Assembly (NCBI GenBank): GCA_032718475.1
Contig: JAUCBJ010007741.1
Coordinates: forward strand, 1 to 42,242
Length of the DNA: 42,242 nucleotides
Reading direction: 5' to 3'
Origin: Nemertoderma westbladi
Taxonomy: Eukaryota; Xenacoelomorpha; Nemertodermatida; Nemertodermatidae
The notes beneath the pieces are model-generated. The model ran no database searches, was not told the origin of the DNA, and saw only the letters and a program-made list of their open reading frames with translations. The stretch's first letter is position 1. Every line of letters begins with the position of its first letter. The position numbers and the translations under genes were made by a program. Of the stretch, positions 20,948 to 31,000 are shown in pieces.

Positions 20948-21031
20948 AACGGGCCCGGGCCGGACCGAGATTCAACGTGCCGGGCCGGGCCGGGCCCGGG
21001 CCGTGAAAAATCGGCCCGTGTCCATCTCTGA
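20948..21031 (-). mobile_element. GC-rich terminus of a hAT-like element
   Basis: Read on the minus strand, the sequence begins CAGAGATGGACACGGGCCG and continues into repeated GGCCCGG words. hAT-family termini typically begin CAGNG. I found no matching opposite terminus in the window, so this is a solo or broken end. The class is inferred from the first bases only. Confidence 0.4.
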
Positions 21032-21156
21032 TCTGTCATGTCTCGTGTTCGGTTCCAAACTAACCCGAGATTCAATCCTCGCCGCCGATTCAGCGTGGAG
21101 TTGGTCTTTCAGTAAGTGTATTTGCGCGAGATCCACGTGGGTCTGTTATTTCACGA

Positions 21157-21556
21157 GCACTAATGTCTCGCCGGCAATAATGTCTCGCGGGCACTAATGT
21201 CTCGTGGGTACTAATGTCTCGCGGGCACTAATGTATCGCGGGCACTAATGTCTCGCGGGCACTAATGTCTCGCGGGTACTAATGTCTCGTGGGTACTAAT
21301 GTCTCGCGGGCACTAATGTATCGCGGGCACTAATATCTCGTTGTCACTAATATCTCGCGCGTACTAATGTCTCGCGGGCACTAATGTTTCGCGGGGCACT
21401 AATATCTCGTGGTCACTAATGTCTCACGAGCAATAATGTTTCGTGGGCACTAATGTCGCGCGGGTACTAATATCTCGCGGGCACTAATGTCGCGCGGGTA
21501 CTAATGTCTCGCGGGCACTAATGTCGCGCGGGTACTAATGTCGCGCGGATACTAAC
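21157..21556 (+). repeat. 17-bp CpG-rich minisatellite, about 23 copies
   Basis: The unit CACTAATGTCTCGCGGG repeats with variants (tatcg, tcgcgcg, tcgtggg). Nearly every unit holds two or more CpGs, making this one of the most CpG-dense parts of the window. One 18-base unit (gcggggcac, near 21391) shows slippage in a G-run. Not coding. Confidence 0.93.
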
Positions 21557-22005
21557 ATCCCAAAGGCCATCGCAGCAATAATTTCATCTGATTTTTTACA
21601 ATACCAAAACCTCAGCCTGATTGGTTACTGAACTGAACCATAAAACCCATTCCGGGTTTGCGGCCCTGTCCCAGTACTTTCTTTATACTTGGCTGCGGGG
21701 GTGTGGTTACTTGGCTGCCAGTTCCGCTCGCTAGAGTCGGGGACGTTGCACAACGTGATAGTGATCGGAACATTTGGAGTCGCAATACCAGCAGATGCAA
21801 TCAGCAGTGAGCGAATGGAAAGGAAAGGCCTCTTACATATTTTATGGAGGAATCCATGAGCTGTGGATCGCGCTAGTACGTGGCGGTTCCATTGCTTGGA
21901 TAGTTTCCTGGTTGAAGTAGCAATAGTTGCTGGTCCGTTTAAATAGTTTTCGTCAATAAAATGTTGTTCACGATTGTAGCGATAGGTATTATACGCTTAC
22001 GATTA
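21557..22005. other. Spacer, no gene seen
   Basis: Moderately GC-rich around 21640-21790, with a minus-strand frame of 62 codons that has no recognisable motif. I make no functional call. Confidence 0.35.
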
Positions 22006-22006
22006 T

Positions 22007-22372
22007 TTACTTCGGCGTTAAATATTGATAGCGATTTCTTATAGTTATGTCCTCGATAAATGAGTGTTCGTCAACAAGTTGAAGAGCTAAAGTTGAATGA
22101 TGTAGTAATATGTAATCCTGGTAAGTTGATTTTATGCGATTAAGTTCCTTCAAATTTGTTAATGTTAGGAAACGTGCGAAAACCGGAAGGGCGTAGAGAG
22201 CCATCCGAGCGATTTTAATTCCGAATAGTTGTAAAGCAGCGCTAACGGATTGAGATTGAGATTATTTATTGCACAATAAAATTTCGACGAAAATGGCGTA
22301 AATATACATACATACAGTTACATATAACACATAAGGCAATTAATTTTACATTTATTACATCTTTTTAAAAAA

Positions 22373-22410
<38 letters not shown>

Positions 22411-22890
22411 TGGATAATTGGTGGAGGTTATTAAGTGAGCCTGTAATACTGTATGATTTTTACTTTTTTGAGATAATATGTTTCGAGAAGCTAAGCGATG
22501 TTTGTAAAGTAACACACCGGCCCAGGTAGTCATATTCGTTACATATGGTTACAGCTTTGCCTCCATTTGTAAATCTGTATATAGTTGCTAACCGTCCCGA
22601 CCAAGAGTAAAGTATATCCCGGCCATTTTGAATAGTCTGTCTGTCATTAGCATACAGAACCAGGTCATCAGCTTAAACAAAAACTTAAGTATTGATATTG
22701 TTTGTCGTAAGGCCAATGCTAAGTCGGAAATAAATATAATAAAACATAATGGAATGGGGAGAAACAATCTCCCACGCAATTGGTTAATTACTGAGATAGA
22801 TTACTTAGATAGACTGAGACCGTCGAAAATTCGAATATTGTTTTGTAGTAAATTCTTAATTAAATCGAATAATTTACCCTTTTAGGGCCG
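22007..22890 (-). pseudogene. Non-LTR retrotransposon reverse transcriptase, broken and interrupted
   Basis: On the minus strand, 22440-22890 encodes the palm region: a LFLPIPLCFIIFISDLA segment resembling the conserved block before the catalytic motif, then ADDLVLYA (the DD at about 22664-22672) and a YDYLG motif near 22525-22540. Reading them together needs at least one frame change just before ADD. From 22249 down to 22007 the same strand continues with a thumb-like segment (MALYALPVFARF). Between them lies unrelated A/T-rich DNA (22250-22440). There is no intact endonuclease. The clade is not determined. Confidence 0.75.
22250..22440 (-). mobile_element. Retroelement 3' tail nested in the reverse transcriptase
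   Basis: On the minus strand the insert contains an A32/T10 homopolymer (plus strand A 22367-22376, T 22377-22408) and ends TTATTGTGCAATAAATAATC followed by TCAATCTCAATC at 22250. Such AATAAA plus short tandem tails are typical of truncated LINE insertions. It splits the palm and thumb coding parts of the older element. Confidence 0.5.
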
Positions 22891-22972
22891 GCCCTATACC
22901 AATTCGTGTAGATTTGACAAAAGAAGTGAACGTTTAACTTTATCAAATAATGCTTTCTGAAACCCCCAATAG

Positions 22973-23174
22973 GTTGCAGTAACCAATAGGGATAAACCAG
23001 TAGGAGGCCAGATTCTTACAAGAAATTATGATTACCCAGGCGTGTTAATTTCAACCAATAGCATGACAGTACTTCCCACTATCCTTGGCACTGTTACTAT
23101 AGTTGCCTTGGCAGCTCCCATTTTATTACTATTTAGTTGGGCGGGAGGACTGATTCTTGCATCATATAATAAGC
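22973..23174 (+). CDS. Possible internal exon encoding a transmembrane segment
   Basis: An acceptor-like ACCCCCAATAG precedes 22973 and a strong donor GTGAGT follows 23174. In between is an open frame of 67 codons starting in phase 0, with a hydrophilic part (KPVGGQILTRNYDYPG) and then about 28 mostly hydrophobic residues (PTILGTVTIVALAAPILLLF onward) ending before SYNK. Without the donor the frame stops at 23183-23185. This looks like a membrane anchor of a larger protein, but no partner exons were recognised nearby and the family is unknown. The acceptor could also be six bases later, at GTTGCAG. Confidence 0.25.
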
Positions 23175-23189
23175 GTGAGTTGTGAATGA

Positions 23190-23720
23190 TTCAGTTTACT
23201 GCCATGTGCGTTTATTTATAATCAATGAAGTACCGGTACCGTACATTTTGTATTGTATTCATTGTATTCATTGTTACTGTAGTTTGTGGTTTGACTGTTG
23301 GGTGTGCCTCCAACAAGTCCTAGCTGAAGTTGACTAGGAACATACGACACGACTATCCTTTTAAGCTGATCCGCTACCGCACCATCTGCCATCAACAACC
23401 ACAACTACAACATAATTAAGCCTAATTAATATCTTAATAATATTACGATGTTTAATATAAATTAATTTGATTTAAGTCTAGTTCTGTAACTTAGTGTCTA
23501 CCTCTAAAATCAGTACCCGTAGAGCGATACAACCATACCAAAAACCAAAGCAGTTTTGTAACTTTAACTTACCTGTAACTTTAAGTTAATTATATTATAT
23601 TAGGCCTATAATGAATATCGTAATATTATAATTATGTTTAATTTACTTTCTGACTAACTGTACCTATGCGTTGGATGGATTTCATTGGATGTAGTACTGT
23701 TTATGGACAGTATATTATAT
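23190..23720. other. AT-rich spacer, no gene seen
   Basis: Nothing beyond a TAGGCCTA at 23601-23608 and short inverted or duplicated words. No exon with credible splice sites was recognised. Confidence 0.4.
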
Positions 23721-23723
23721 TGT

Positions 23724-23976
23724 CTGGCCGGTAGGGTGAGTACAAAACAAAGACCCAAGACCCTCTGTACAAAACAAAGAGGTAAAGTCGACTTAGGTCC
23801 CAAAGAGCGTTAGGTCCCATTGTCATTTAAAGGAGCAGGTTAGTAAAGGGAAAGTGGCTCGTTACAGAGGCGTGTTGGGAGAACCAAAACAATAGGCCTA
23901 AACGAAAGTGAACACATGTGTTTTGTACAGGTAATGAATCATTGGGTCTTTGTTTTGTACTCACCCCTGGCCGGTA
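23724..23976. mobile_element. 233-bp MITE with perfect 25-bp inverted ends and 10-bp target duplication
   Basis: The element is 23734-23966. Its ends start GGGTGAGTACAAAACAAAGA and are perfect inverted copies over 25 bases. It is flanked on both sides by the direct repeat CTGGCCGGTA (23724-23733 and 23967-23976). The interior repeats the TGTACAAAACAAAGA word and has no ORF. A 9-11-bp duplication suggests a Mutator-like source, which is an inference. Perfect ends and duplication imply a young insertion. Confidence 0.85.
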
Positions 23977-24490
23977 CGTGATGCCGATAGCCCTGCCTAT
24001 ACAGTATACTTATACTTTTATATTACCGGTACAGGTATATTTATTATATATTTTTTTACTTATAGTTTTATATTAGGTATATACCTATTAAGGCCCATGT
24101 TAAGTATACCATAATTTCTACTGTATATTTCACTTTGCAGTTAACTTCCAATGCGAAGAATTTCAGGTTTTCACTAAAAACCCAGGTTACAGAATGGCTG
24201 ACTAACCCTAACTATAAACGAAACGAAGTAGTATATATACAGAAGAGCTATAAAACACTAAAGGGGAAATTAAAAAAAATACAAATTCTTAATTTATAAA
24301 TTTCAAATAAACAGTCAAACGAAAAGTTGATAGTGAACTGGTATTCTTTACATGGGAATTTCTCAATTGATAGCAAACGAACGGATGAAGTGGTAGGCAT
24401 TCACCAGCGGCAGCATAGTGTAAAGATGATAGAAAAAATAAAGTATTGAGGGTCTTTAGCTGGTTATATTATATTAGATAAAGATACAAT
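23977..24490. other. AT-rich spacer, no gene seen
   Basis: No ORF, RNA gene or repeat array can be supported here. Confidence 0.4.
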
Positions 24491-24493
24491 AGT

Positions 24494-24523
24494 AAACGTT
24501 TTCGACCTACCGGTCTGCATCAG
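24494..24523 (-). ncRNA. Hammerhead-ribozyme-like core remnant
   Basis: On the minus strand the sequence reads CTGATG, then CA, a 4-bp stem GACC/GGTC with a GGTA loop, then GAAAACGTTT. This matches the hammerhead layout CUGAUGA, stem II, GAAA, except that an extra C separates CUGAUG from A. Hammerhead motifs are known in animal Penelope-like elements and retrozymes. The insertion in the core makes activity doubtful. Confidence 0.25.
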
Positions 24524-24674
24524 ACTATGTACTGGCAACTAACAGGAAAAGGTGGGGGTCTATATATATATATAATATAAGTTTTAAAGGGGAATACCTG
24601 ATAGGTGAATCCCAGAAAGGTTAACATGTATGTATGTACTGTATAACGTAAGGTAATTGTGAGAGGGAAAGTAC

Positions 24675-24714
24675 ACCGAGTTAGTTGTAAGCTCTAGCTT
24701 ACAACTAACTCGGT
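24675..24714. repeat. 40-bp perfect palindrome
   Basis: The 19-base arm ACCGAGTTAGTTGTAAGCT is followed by CT and the exact complement. I found no flanking duplication. It may be a hairpin remnant of a MITE. Confidence 0.8.
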
Positions 24715-24949
24715 TTCATAATTTCAAATCAAATCAAATCAATCAAAATTTCATACCGGTAGTGTAAATTGTAGCTCGGTCCTGTTTTTTCTGAGATTTT
24801 AACGGATAAATCAACAGACATCCAGACTGGATTTTGCAAAGAAATCACCGACCAAAAAACCACCTTAGCAAAAAATTCCGCAGCTGTGTACTTCCTTAAT
24901 AACATTAATAAAAATAAATATTTTAATTATTACCGGCAGACCGGTACAT

Positions 24950-25227
24950 ACATATTGCAGATAGGGGGGAAACTGGACGCAATAAAAATTCATCCCTCTC
25001 CAGGGGAAATTGGACGCAAATAACAGATGATTACTCACAAAAATAAAACTGTAACCTGTTCTATTGTGTTTAGGTTTAGTTTATTGTTTTGGTTAAAATA
25101 ACGTGCCACTGTAACCTGCTCCTTTCCCTAAATTGAGAATTTAACATTGAGGCGGGATATTAATTCGCCAAGGCGGGTTTTGCGTCGAGTTTCCCCCCCC
25201 CCCCCCCCCCCCCTGTCTCACATATTG
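24950..25227. mobile_element. hAT-like MITE, copy 2 (262 bp plus 8-bp target duplications)
   Basis: The element spans 24958-25219 and is flanked by ACATATTG at 24950-24957 and 25220-25227. Its interior matches copy 1 at 1296-1555 closely (for example GCAATAAAAATTCATCCCTC). The C-tract (about 25193-25213) is on the right terminus here, whereas the long G-tract is on the left terminus in copy 1, so the homopolymer in the inverted end expands independently. It lies about 490 bases upstream of the SLC7 start codon. Confidence 0.85.
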
Positions 25228-25715
25228 ACAGTCCGATGGAGAAAGACAATTTTGCGCGAAAAAGTTTAAATTAAAATGGATTTTACACGGAAATATTATT
25301 TCTCGTTTTTGCTCCACTGGTCTTGACATATTGGATATTGATCAACAAAACTTTAGACGGAATTTTTAAAGTTTTAAAGTGTGAGTTTATGTTTTCAGCT
25401 GATAATTTGAAAAAATACTTTTGTCTTGAATTCTTATTGGTCATTATGTCATGATTACTATGTAAAAATATTAAACGATTTTATGGTTGTGGAGTAGCAT
25501 TTACTATATACTGAAAAATCAGAAAACTTTATAAAGAAAATTTGAGGGAAATTCCATTTTTTTCCTTTAAAATGAGTATAATCCCCCCCCCCCCCCCACC
25601 CAACCCCTCTTATTGTTAGTACCGGGACCCATATGTTGATACTTACTGGCCCTTTCATACTAGTTTACAACCAGACAGAAGTTATTATAACTATCTCATC
25701 ACCACAGAAGAGACC

Positions 25716-26193
25716 ATGGCCGTTCCAAACGAGAAGAATTCATTGAATACTGACTCGGACCCGTTGCATAAGGATGGCGGGAAAATCGAATTAAAGAAGA
25801 AAGTGACACTAATCAATGGGGTGGCTCTTATAGTTGGTACCATCATAGGTTCGGGTATATTCCTGAGTCCAACAGGGGTGGCCCAGCAGGTTAACTCTAC
25901 CGGTATGAGTCTGCTAGTCTGGGCCCTGTGCGGGTTCTTCTCTATGATTGGTGCGCTATGTTACTGCGAGCTTGGTACCTCTATACTGAAGTCGGGAGGG
26001 GATTACGCGTATATAAAGACAGCGTGGGGTCCGTTAATGGGTTTCCTTCAGCTGTGGGTCAGTGTGCTTATTGTATTCCCGACATCCATCGCCATTATCG
26101 CGATAATATTCGCCACGAACGTTCTCAAACCGATCTACGGGGATTGTGAACCTGATTCTGAACCTGTTAGGTTGCTGGCTGGTTGTTGTATAG
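25716..26193 (+). CDS. SLC7 LAT-type amino acid transporter light chain, first coding exon
   Basis: LAT-type proteins exchange amino acids across the plasma membrane, disulfide-linked to an SLC3 heavy chain. The start ACCATGG is an ideal Kozak context. Residues 32-50 form the first helix with the unwound substrate motif GSGIF at 45-49. SGGDYAY at 93-99 is the family loop motif. C144 in YGDCEP aligns by position with the cysteine that links LAT1 to 4F2hc. The exon ends at 26193 with donor GTTAGT (phase 1); an unspliced message would hit TAG two bases later. Only about the first three of twelve membrane segments are encoded. No following exon was recognised before the satellite at 28018, so the rest lies outside the window or the gene is truncated. 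The sequence is closer to LAT1/LAT2 types than to SLC7A9, but I cannot pick a paralogue. Confidence 0.85.
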
Positions 26194-27420
26194 GTTAGTA
26201 AACGATGTATATGGAACCAGTTCGTAGCCTCTACTATATTACCACAGGAGTTACATTTTGAATAGAAAACACACAGCCTTATCTGCTTATCACTACATCC
26301 AGTAATGATCTAGTCCTTTAAGAGGCGTCTAAAGAATGTCATTGGTGGTGCACGCACAGCACACCATGATTATTCACTCCATGAGGGCGCCAAAGCACAA
26401 GATTATGCACTGGCTGGTCATCACGGCGAAAGCAATGTCCTGCGTTCAAATGTCGCCAACATCAAGCCATTGGGGGGTTGGGGGGTGGGACTAATGAGAC
26501 TAAGATGGGGGGCGCCAATATTATATAGTATCTGGTTGGAGATGTGTGCAAGTGCATTGTACTTTACACAATGAACCCGACTTATTATTGTGAATGAGCC
26601 ATCCAGAGATTTGGTGTCCTCAGCAGTTAGAGCTGGTTCTACTGCTGCTCTAAATAATCAGACCTAAGGCTAATAATTAATTTGATGTTTTCTATGAGAG
26701 TTCCAGTTGTGTGTGTGGTTGTTCAGTAAACAACCACACACACACACCCGACCCCCCCCCCCCCAAATTGAAAAATGATGCGTGTGTGGTTGTCTGACCA
26801 CTTTGGGCTTCCGTAACTTTCTGTATAAACTTACATTATAATGAAGTCGGCTTCCCCTTCCACCGCCTACACACTGTGTGAATTTTATTTAATCTCACTC
26901 AGTAATCCCTCTCACGACCCCAACGGCCTCTATTCTTCCTACATTTAAAGTAGCACATGGTTGCATTATATCTGTATTATGTGTAAAGCCCTCATAGAAT
27001 AAATTACTTCAATGATTTACAGCCCAAGTATAAACCTAGGCACTAAATTGCTTATATGATTTGCCCAACAACAGCCATGTCGCATGTGGCTATAGCCAAC
27101 CACCCCTAAATTGGCTTGTAAATTAATTCTTTAGAAATTTCTCAAAGGAGTTTCTATCGATTTGGTGAGGAATTCTACATCGATCGCTTCTCTGCTTTGT
27201 GGTTTCGTTTCTAATTACCGATCCGACTACAGAAGAAGCCCTTTAGTTAAAAACATAAATAATGCCAAGGACCTTCTCAACAGGCAATAACAATATGTCA
27301 AACACACCCTGAATAAATTGTTATTATACTGGAGTTTATATTCAGGTTCAAATAGCCCCTGTAATAAACTGTGGTACGGTAAGAAGTAATAATAATAAAT
27401 GAATTGTTGTGGGATAGCGA
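26194..27420. other. Putative SLC7 intron sequence, no exon recognised
   Basis: Contains G-rich tracts (about 26470-26490), a C-run (about 26751-26764) and a short hairpin at 26709-26745 (GTGTGTGTGGTTGTT paired with AACAACCACACACAC). I found no segment encoding the expected next transporter helices. Confidence 0.45.
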
Positions 27421-27426
27421 AAAATA

Positions 27427-27496
27427 TCAACCGACCCTATTGGGGCTCGAACCCGGTACCTAGGTTTCAAATAACTTCCGGTTATCTTCGTTGTAC
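27427..27496 (-). repeat. tRNA-derived SINE fragment (minus strand)
   Basis: The minus strand carries the B box GGGTTCGAGCCCC (27442-27454) preceded by tttgaaacctaggtacc, matching the forward copy at 27549-27636. The A-box half is poorly preserved. Confidence 0.55.
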
Positions 27497-27548
27497 TTTC
27501 CGTAGTTGGCCTAAATGTGATATCCCACTCCATATCGAATTCTTCATC

Positions 27549-27640
27549 TGATCTGGTAGCTCAGTACACTCACACTGCTGATGATAACCGTTAGTTTGAA
27601 ACCTATGTACCGGGTTCGAGCCCCAATTTTTCGCTATGGA
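27549..27640 (+). repeat. tRNA-derived SINE (plus strand)
   Basis: TGGTAGCTCAGTA (27554-27566) is an A box and GGGTTCGAGCCCC (27612-27624) a consensus B box. The pair sits at tRNA-like spacing, but the arms do not fold as a functional tRNA. With the reversed copy at 27427-27496 it forms an inverted pair about 60 bases apart, both ending near ttttcgctat. Confidence 0.6.
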
Positions 27641-28017
27641 GAGCATTATCATACTGGGGGGCGAGCCACGCATATCATATTGTCATATTACATTATTATA
27701 ATGGTATTTATTCTTCCCCGTGAAGATCATAAGAATATTATATTATTATTTAATGATGATTTATTTCCCTAAATAGTTCTGCAACATTGTTTATTTCCCT
27801 TACAGCTGCTTTATCGTGTTTGTATTACACTTAATTAAATATCCCATGGTATAATTAATTTTGTTATAAATACTCCCAACCCAATCGGGGAAATGCCTAA
27901 AACTTATTAAAATATAATCACATAAAATTATAGAAACACGGAAAATTAAATATGACCATGACCATTTACTCATTTACTTTGTTCACCTACAATCTTCTAC
28001 TTTACTTTCATATCTAT

Positions 28018-31000
28018 ACTTTATTCCCCCAACCACTCCCTACTTTATTCCCCCAACCACTCCTTACTTTATTCCCCCAACCACTCCTTACTTTATTCCC
28101 CCAACCACTCCTTACTTTATTTCCCCAACCACCCCCTACTTCATTCCCCCAACAACTCCTTACTTTATTCCCCCAACCACTCCTTACTTTATTTCCCCAA
28201 CCACCCCCTACTTCATTCCCCCAACAACTCCTTACTTTATTTCCCCAACCACTCCTTACTTTATTCCCCCAACCCCTCCTTACTTTATTCCCCCAACCAC
28301 TCCTTACTTTATTCCCCCAACCACTCCTTACTTTATTCCCCCAACCACTCCTTACTTTATTTCCCCAACCACCCCCTACTTCATTCCCCCAACAACTCCT
28401 TACTTTATTTCCCCAACCACTCCTTACTTTATTCCCCCAACCACTCCTTACTTTATTCCCCCAACCACTCCTTACTTTATTTCCCCAACCACTCCTTACT
28501 TTATTCCCCCAACCACTCCTTACTTTATTCCCCCAACCACTCCTTACTTTATTCCCCCAACCACTCCTTACTTTATTTCCCTAACCACTCCTTACTTTAT
28601 TCCTAGGGATTCTCTCCTTTATTTTATTCCCCCAACCACTCCTTACTTTATTCCCCCAACCCCTCCTTACTTTATTCCCCCAACCACTCCTTACTTTATT
28701 CCCCCAACCACTCCTTACTTTATTCCCCCAACCACTCCTTACTTTATTTCCCCAACCACCCCCTACTTCATTCCCCCAACAACTCCTTACTTTATTTCCC
28801 CAACCACTCCTTACTTTATTCCCCCAACCACTCCTTACTTTATTCCCCCAACCACTCCTTACTTTATTACCCCAACCACTCCTTACTTTATTTCCCCAAC
28901 CACTCCTTACTTTATTCCCCCAACTACTCCTTACTTTATTCCCCCAACCACTCCTTACTTTATTTCCCCAACCACTTCTTACTTTATTTCCCCACCCACT
29001 CCTTACTTTATTCCTTTGGTATTATCTTCTTTACTTTATTTCTCCAACCACTCCTTACTTTATTACCCCAACCACTCCATACTTTATTCCCCCAACCACT
29101 CCTTACTTTATTCCCCCAACCACTCCTTACTTTATTCCCACAACCACTCCTTACTTTATTCCCCCAACCACTCCTTACTTTATTACCCCAACCACTCCTT
29201 ACTTTATTTCCCCAACCACTCCTTACTTTATTCCCCCAACCACTCCTTAGTTTATTCCCCCAACCACTCCCTACTTTATTCCCCCAACCACTCCTTAATT
29301 TATTCCCCCAACCACTCCTTACTTTATTCCCCCAACCACTCCTTACTTTATTCCCCCAACCACTCCTTACTTTATTTCCCCAACCACTCCCTACTTCATT
29401 CCCCCAACCACTCCTTACTTTATTTCCCCAACCACTCCTTACTTTATTCCCCCAACCACTCCTTACTTTATTCCCCCAACCACTCCTTACTTTATTACCC
29501 CAACCACTCCTTACTTTATTTCCCCAACCACTCCTTACTTTATTCCCCCAACCACTCCTTACTTTATTCCCCCAACCACTCCTTACTTTATTTCCCCAAC
29601 CACTCCTTACTTTATTTCCCCACCCACTCCTTACTTTATTCCTTTTGTATTATCTTCTTTACTTTATTTCTCCAACCACTCCTTACTTTATTACCCCAAC
29701 CACTCCTTACTTTATTCCCCCAACCACTCCTTACTTTATTCCCCCAACCACTCCTTACTTTATTACCCCAACCACTCCTTACTTTATTTCCCCAACCACT
29801 CCTTACTTTATTCCCCCAACCACTCCTTACTTTATTACCCCAACCACTCCTTACTTTATTTCCCCAACCACTCCTTACTTTATTCCCCCAACCACTCCTT
29901 AGTTTATTCCCCCAACCACTCCTTACTTTATTCCCCCAACCACTCCTTACTTTATTCCCCCAACCACTCCTTACTTTATTCCCCCAACCACTCCTTAGTT
30001 TATCCCCCCAACCACTCCTTACTTTATTTCCATAACCACTCCTTACTTTATTACCCCAACCACTCCTTACTTTATTCCCCCAACCACTCCTTACTTTATT
30101 CCCCCAACCACTCCTTACTTTATTTCCCCAACCACTCCTTACTTTATTCCCCCAACCACTCCTTACTTTATTCCCCCAACCACTCCTTACTTTATTCCCC
30201 CAACCACTCCTTACTTTATTCCCCCAACCACTCCTTAGTTTATCCCCCCAACCACTCCTTACTTTATTTCCCTAACCACTCCTTACCTTATTACCCCAAC
30301 CACTCCTTACTTTATTCCCCCAACCACTCCTTACTTTATTCCCCCAACCACTCCTTACTTTATTCCCCCAACCACTCCTTACTTTATTTCCCTAACCACT
30401 CCTTACTTTATTCCCCCAACCACTCCTTACTTTATTCCCCCAACCCCTCCTTACTTTATTTCCCTAACCACTCCTTACTTTATTCCTCCAACCACTCCTT
30501 ACTTTATTTCCCTAACCACTCCTTACTTTATTCCCCCAACCACTCCTTACTTTATTCCCCCAACCACTCCTTAGTTTATTCCCTCAACCCCTCCTTACTT
30601 TATTTCCCTAACCACTCCTTACTTTATTACCCCAACCACTCCCTACTTTATTCCCCCAACCACTCCTTACTTTATTCCCCCAACCACTCCTTACTTTATT
30701 TCCCTAACCACTCCTTACTTTATTCCCCCAACCACTCCTTACTTTATTCCCCCAACCACTCCTTACTTTATTCCCCCAACCACTCCTTACTTTATTCCCC
30801 CAACCACTCCTTACTTTATTCCCCCAACCACTCCTTACTTTATTCCCCCAACCACTCCTTACTTTATTTCCCTAACCACTCCTTACTTTATTCCCCCAAC
30901 CACTCCTTACTTTATTCCCCCCAACCCCTCCTTACTTTATTTCCCTAACCACTCCTTACTTTATTCCCCCATCCACTCCTTACTTTATTTCCCCAACCAC

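Noticed and set aside
22628-22885. Plus-strand 85-codon frame
   Set aside because: It is antisense to the reverse transcriptase remnant, which explains its length.
27549-27640. Functional tRNA gene
   Set aside because: A and B boxes are present, but the acceptor and anticodon arms do not pair convincingly and a second degenerate copy lies nearby, which fits a SINE.
27806-27840. Next SLC7 exon after the acceptor TTTATTTCCCTTACAG
   Set aside because: The acceptor looks good, but in the required phase the frame stops after about nine codons and does not match the expected second and later transporter segments.
27952-30035. 210- and 339-codon proline/leucine or SPNHSLLY repeat proteins
   Set aside because: They are three-frame readings of the 24-bp satellite, ending wherever TAG or TAA variants or indels appear.
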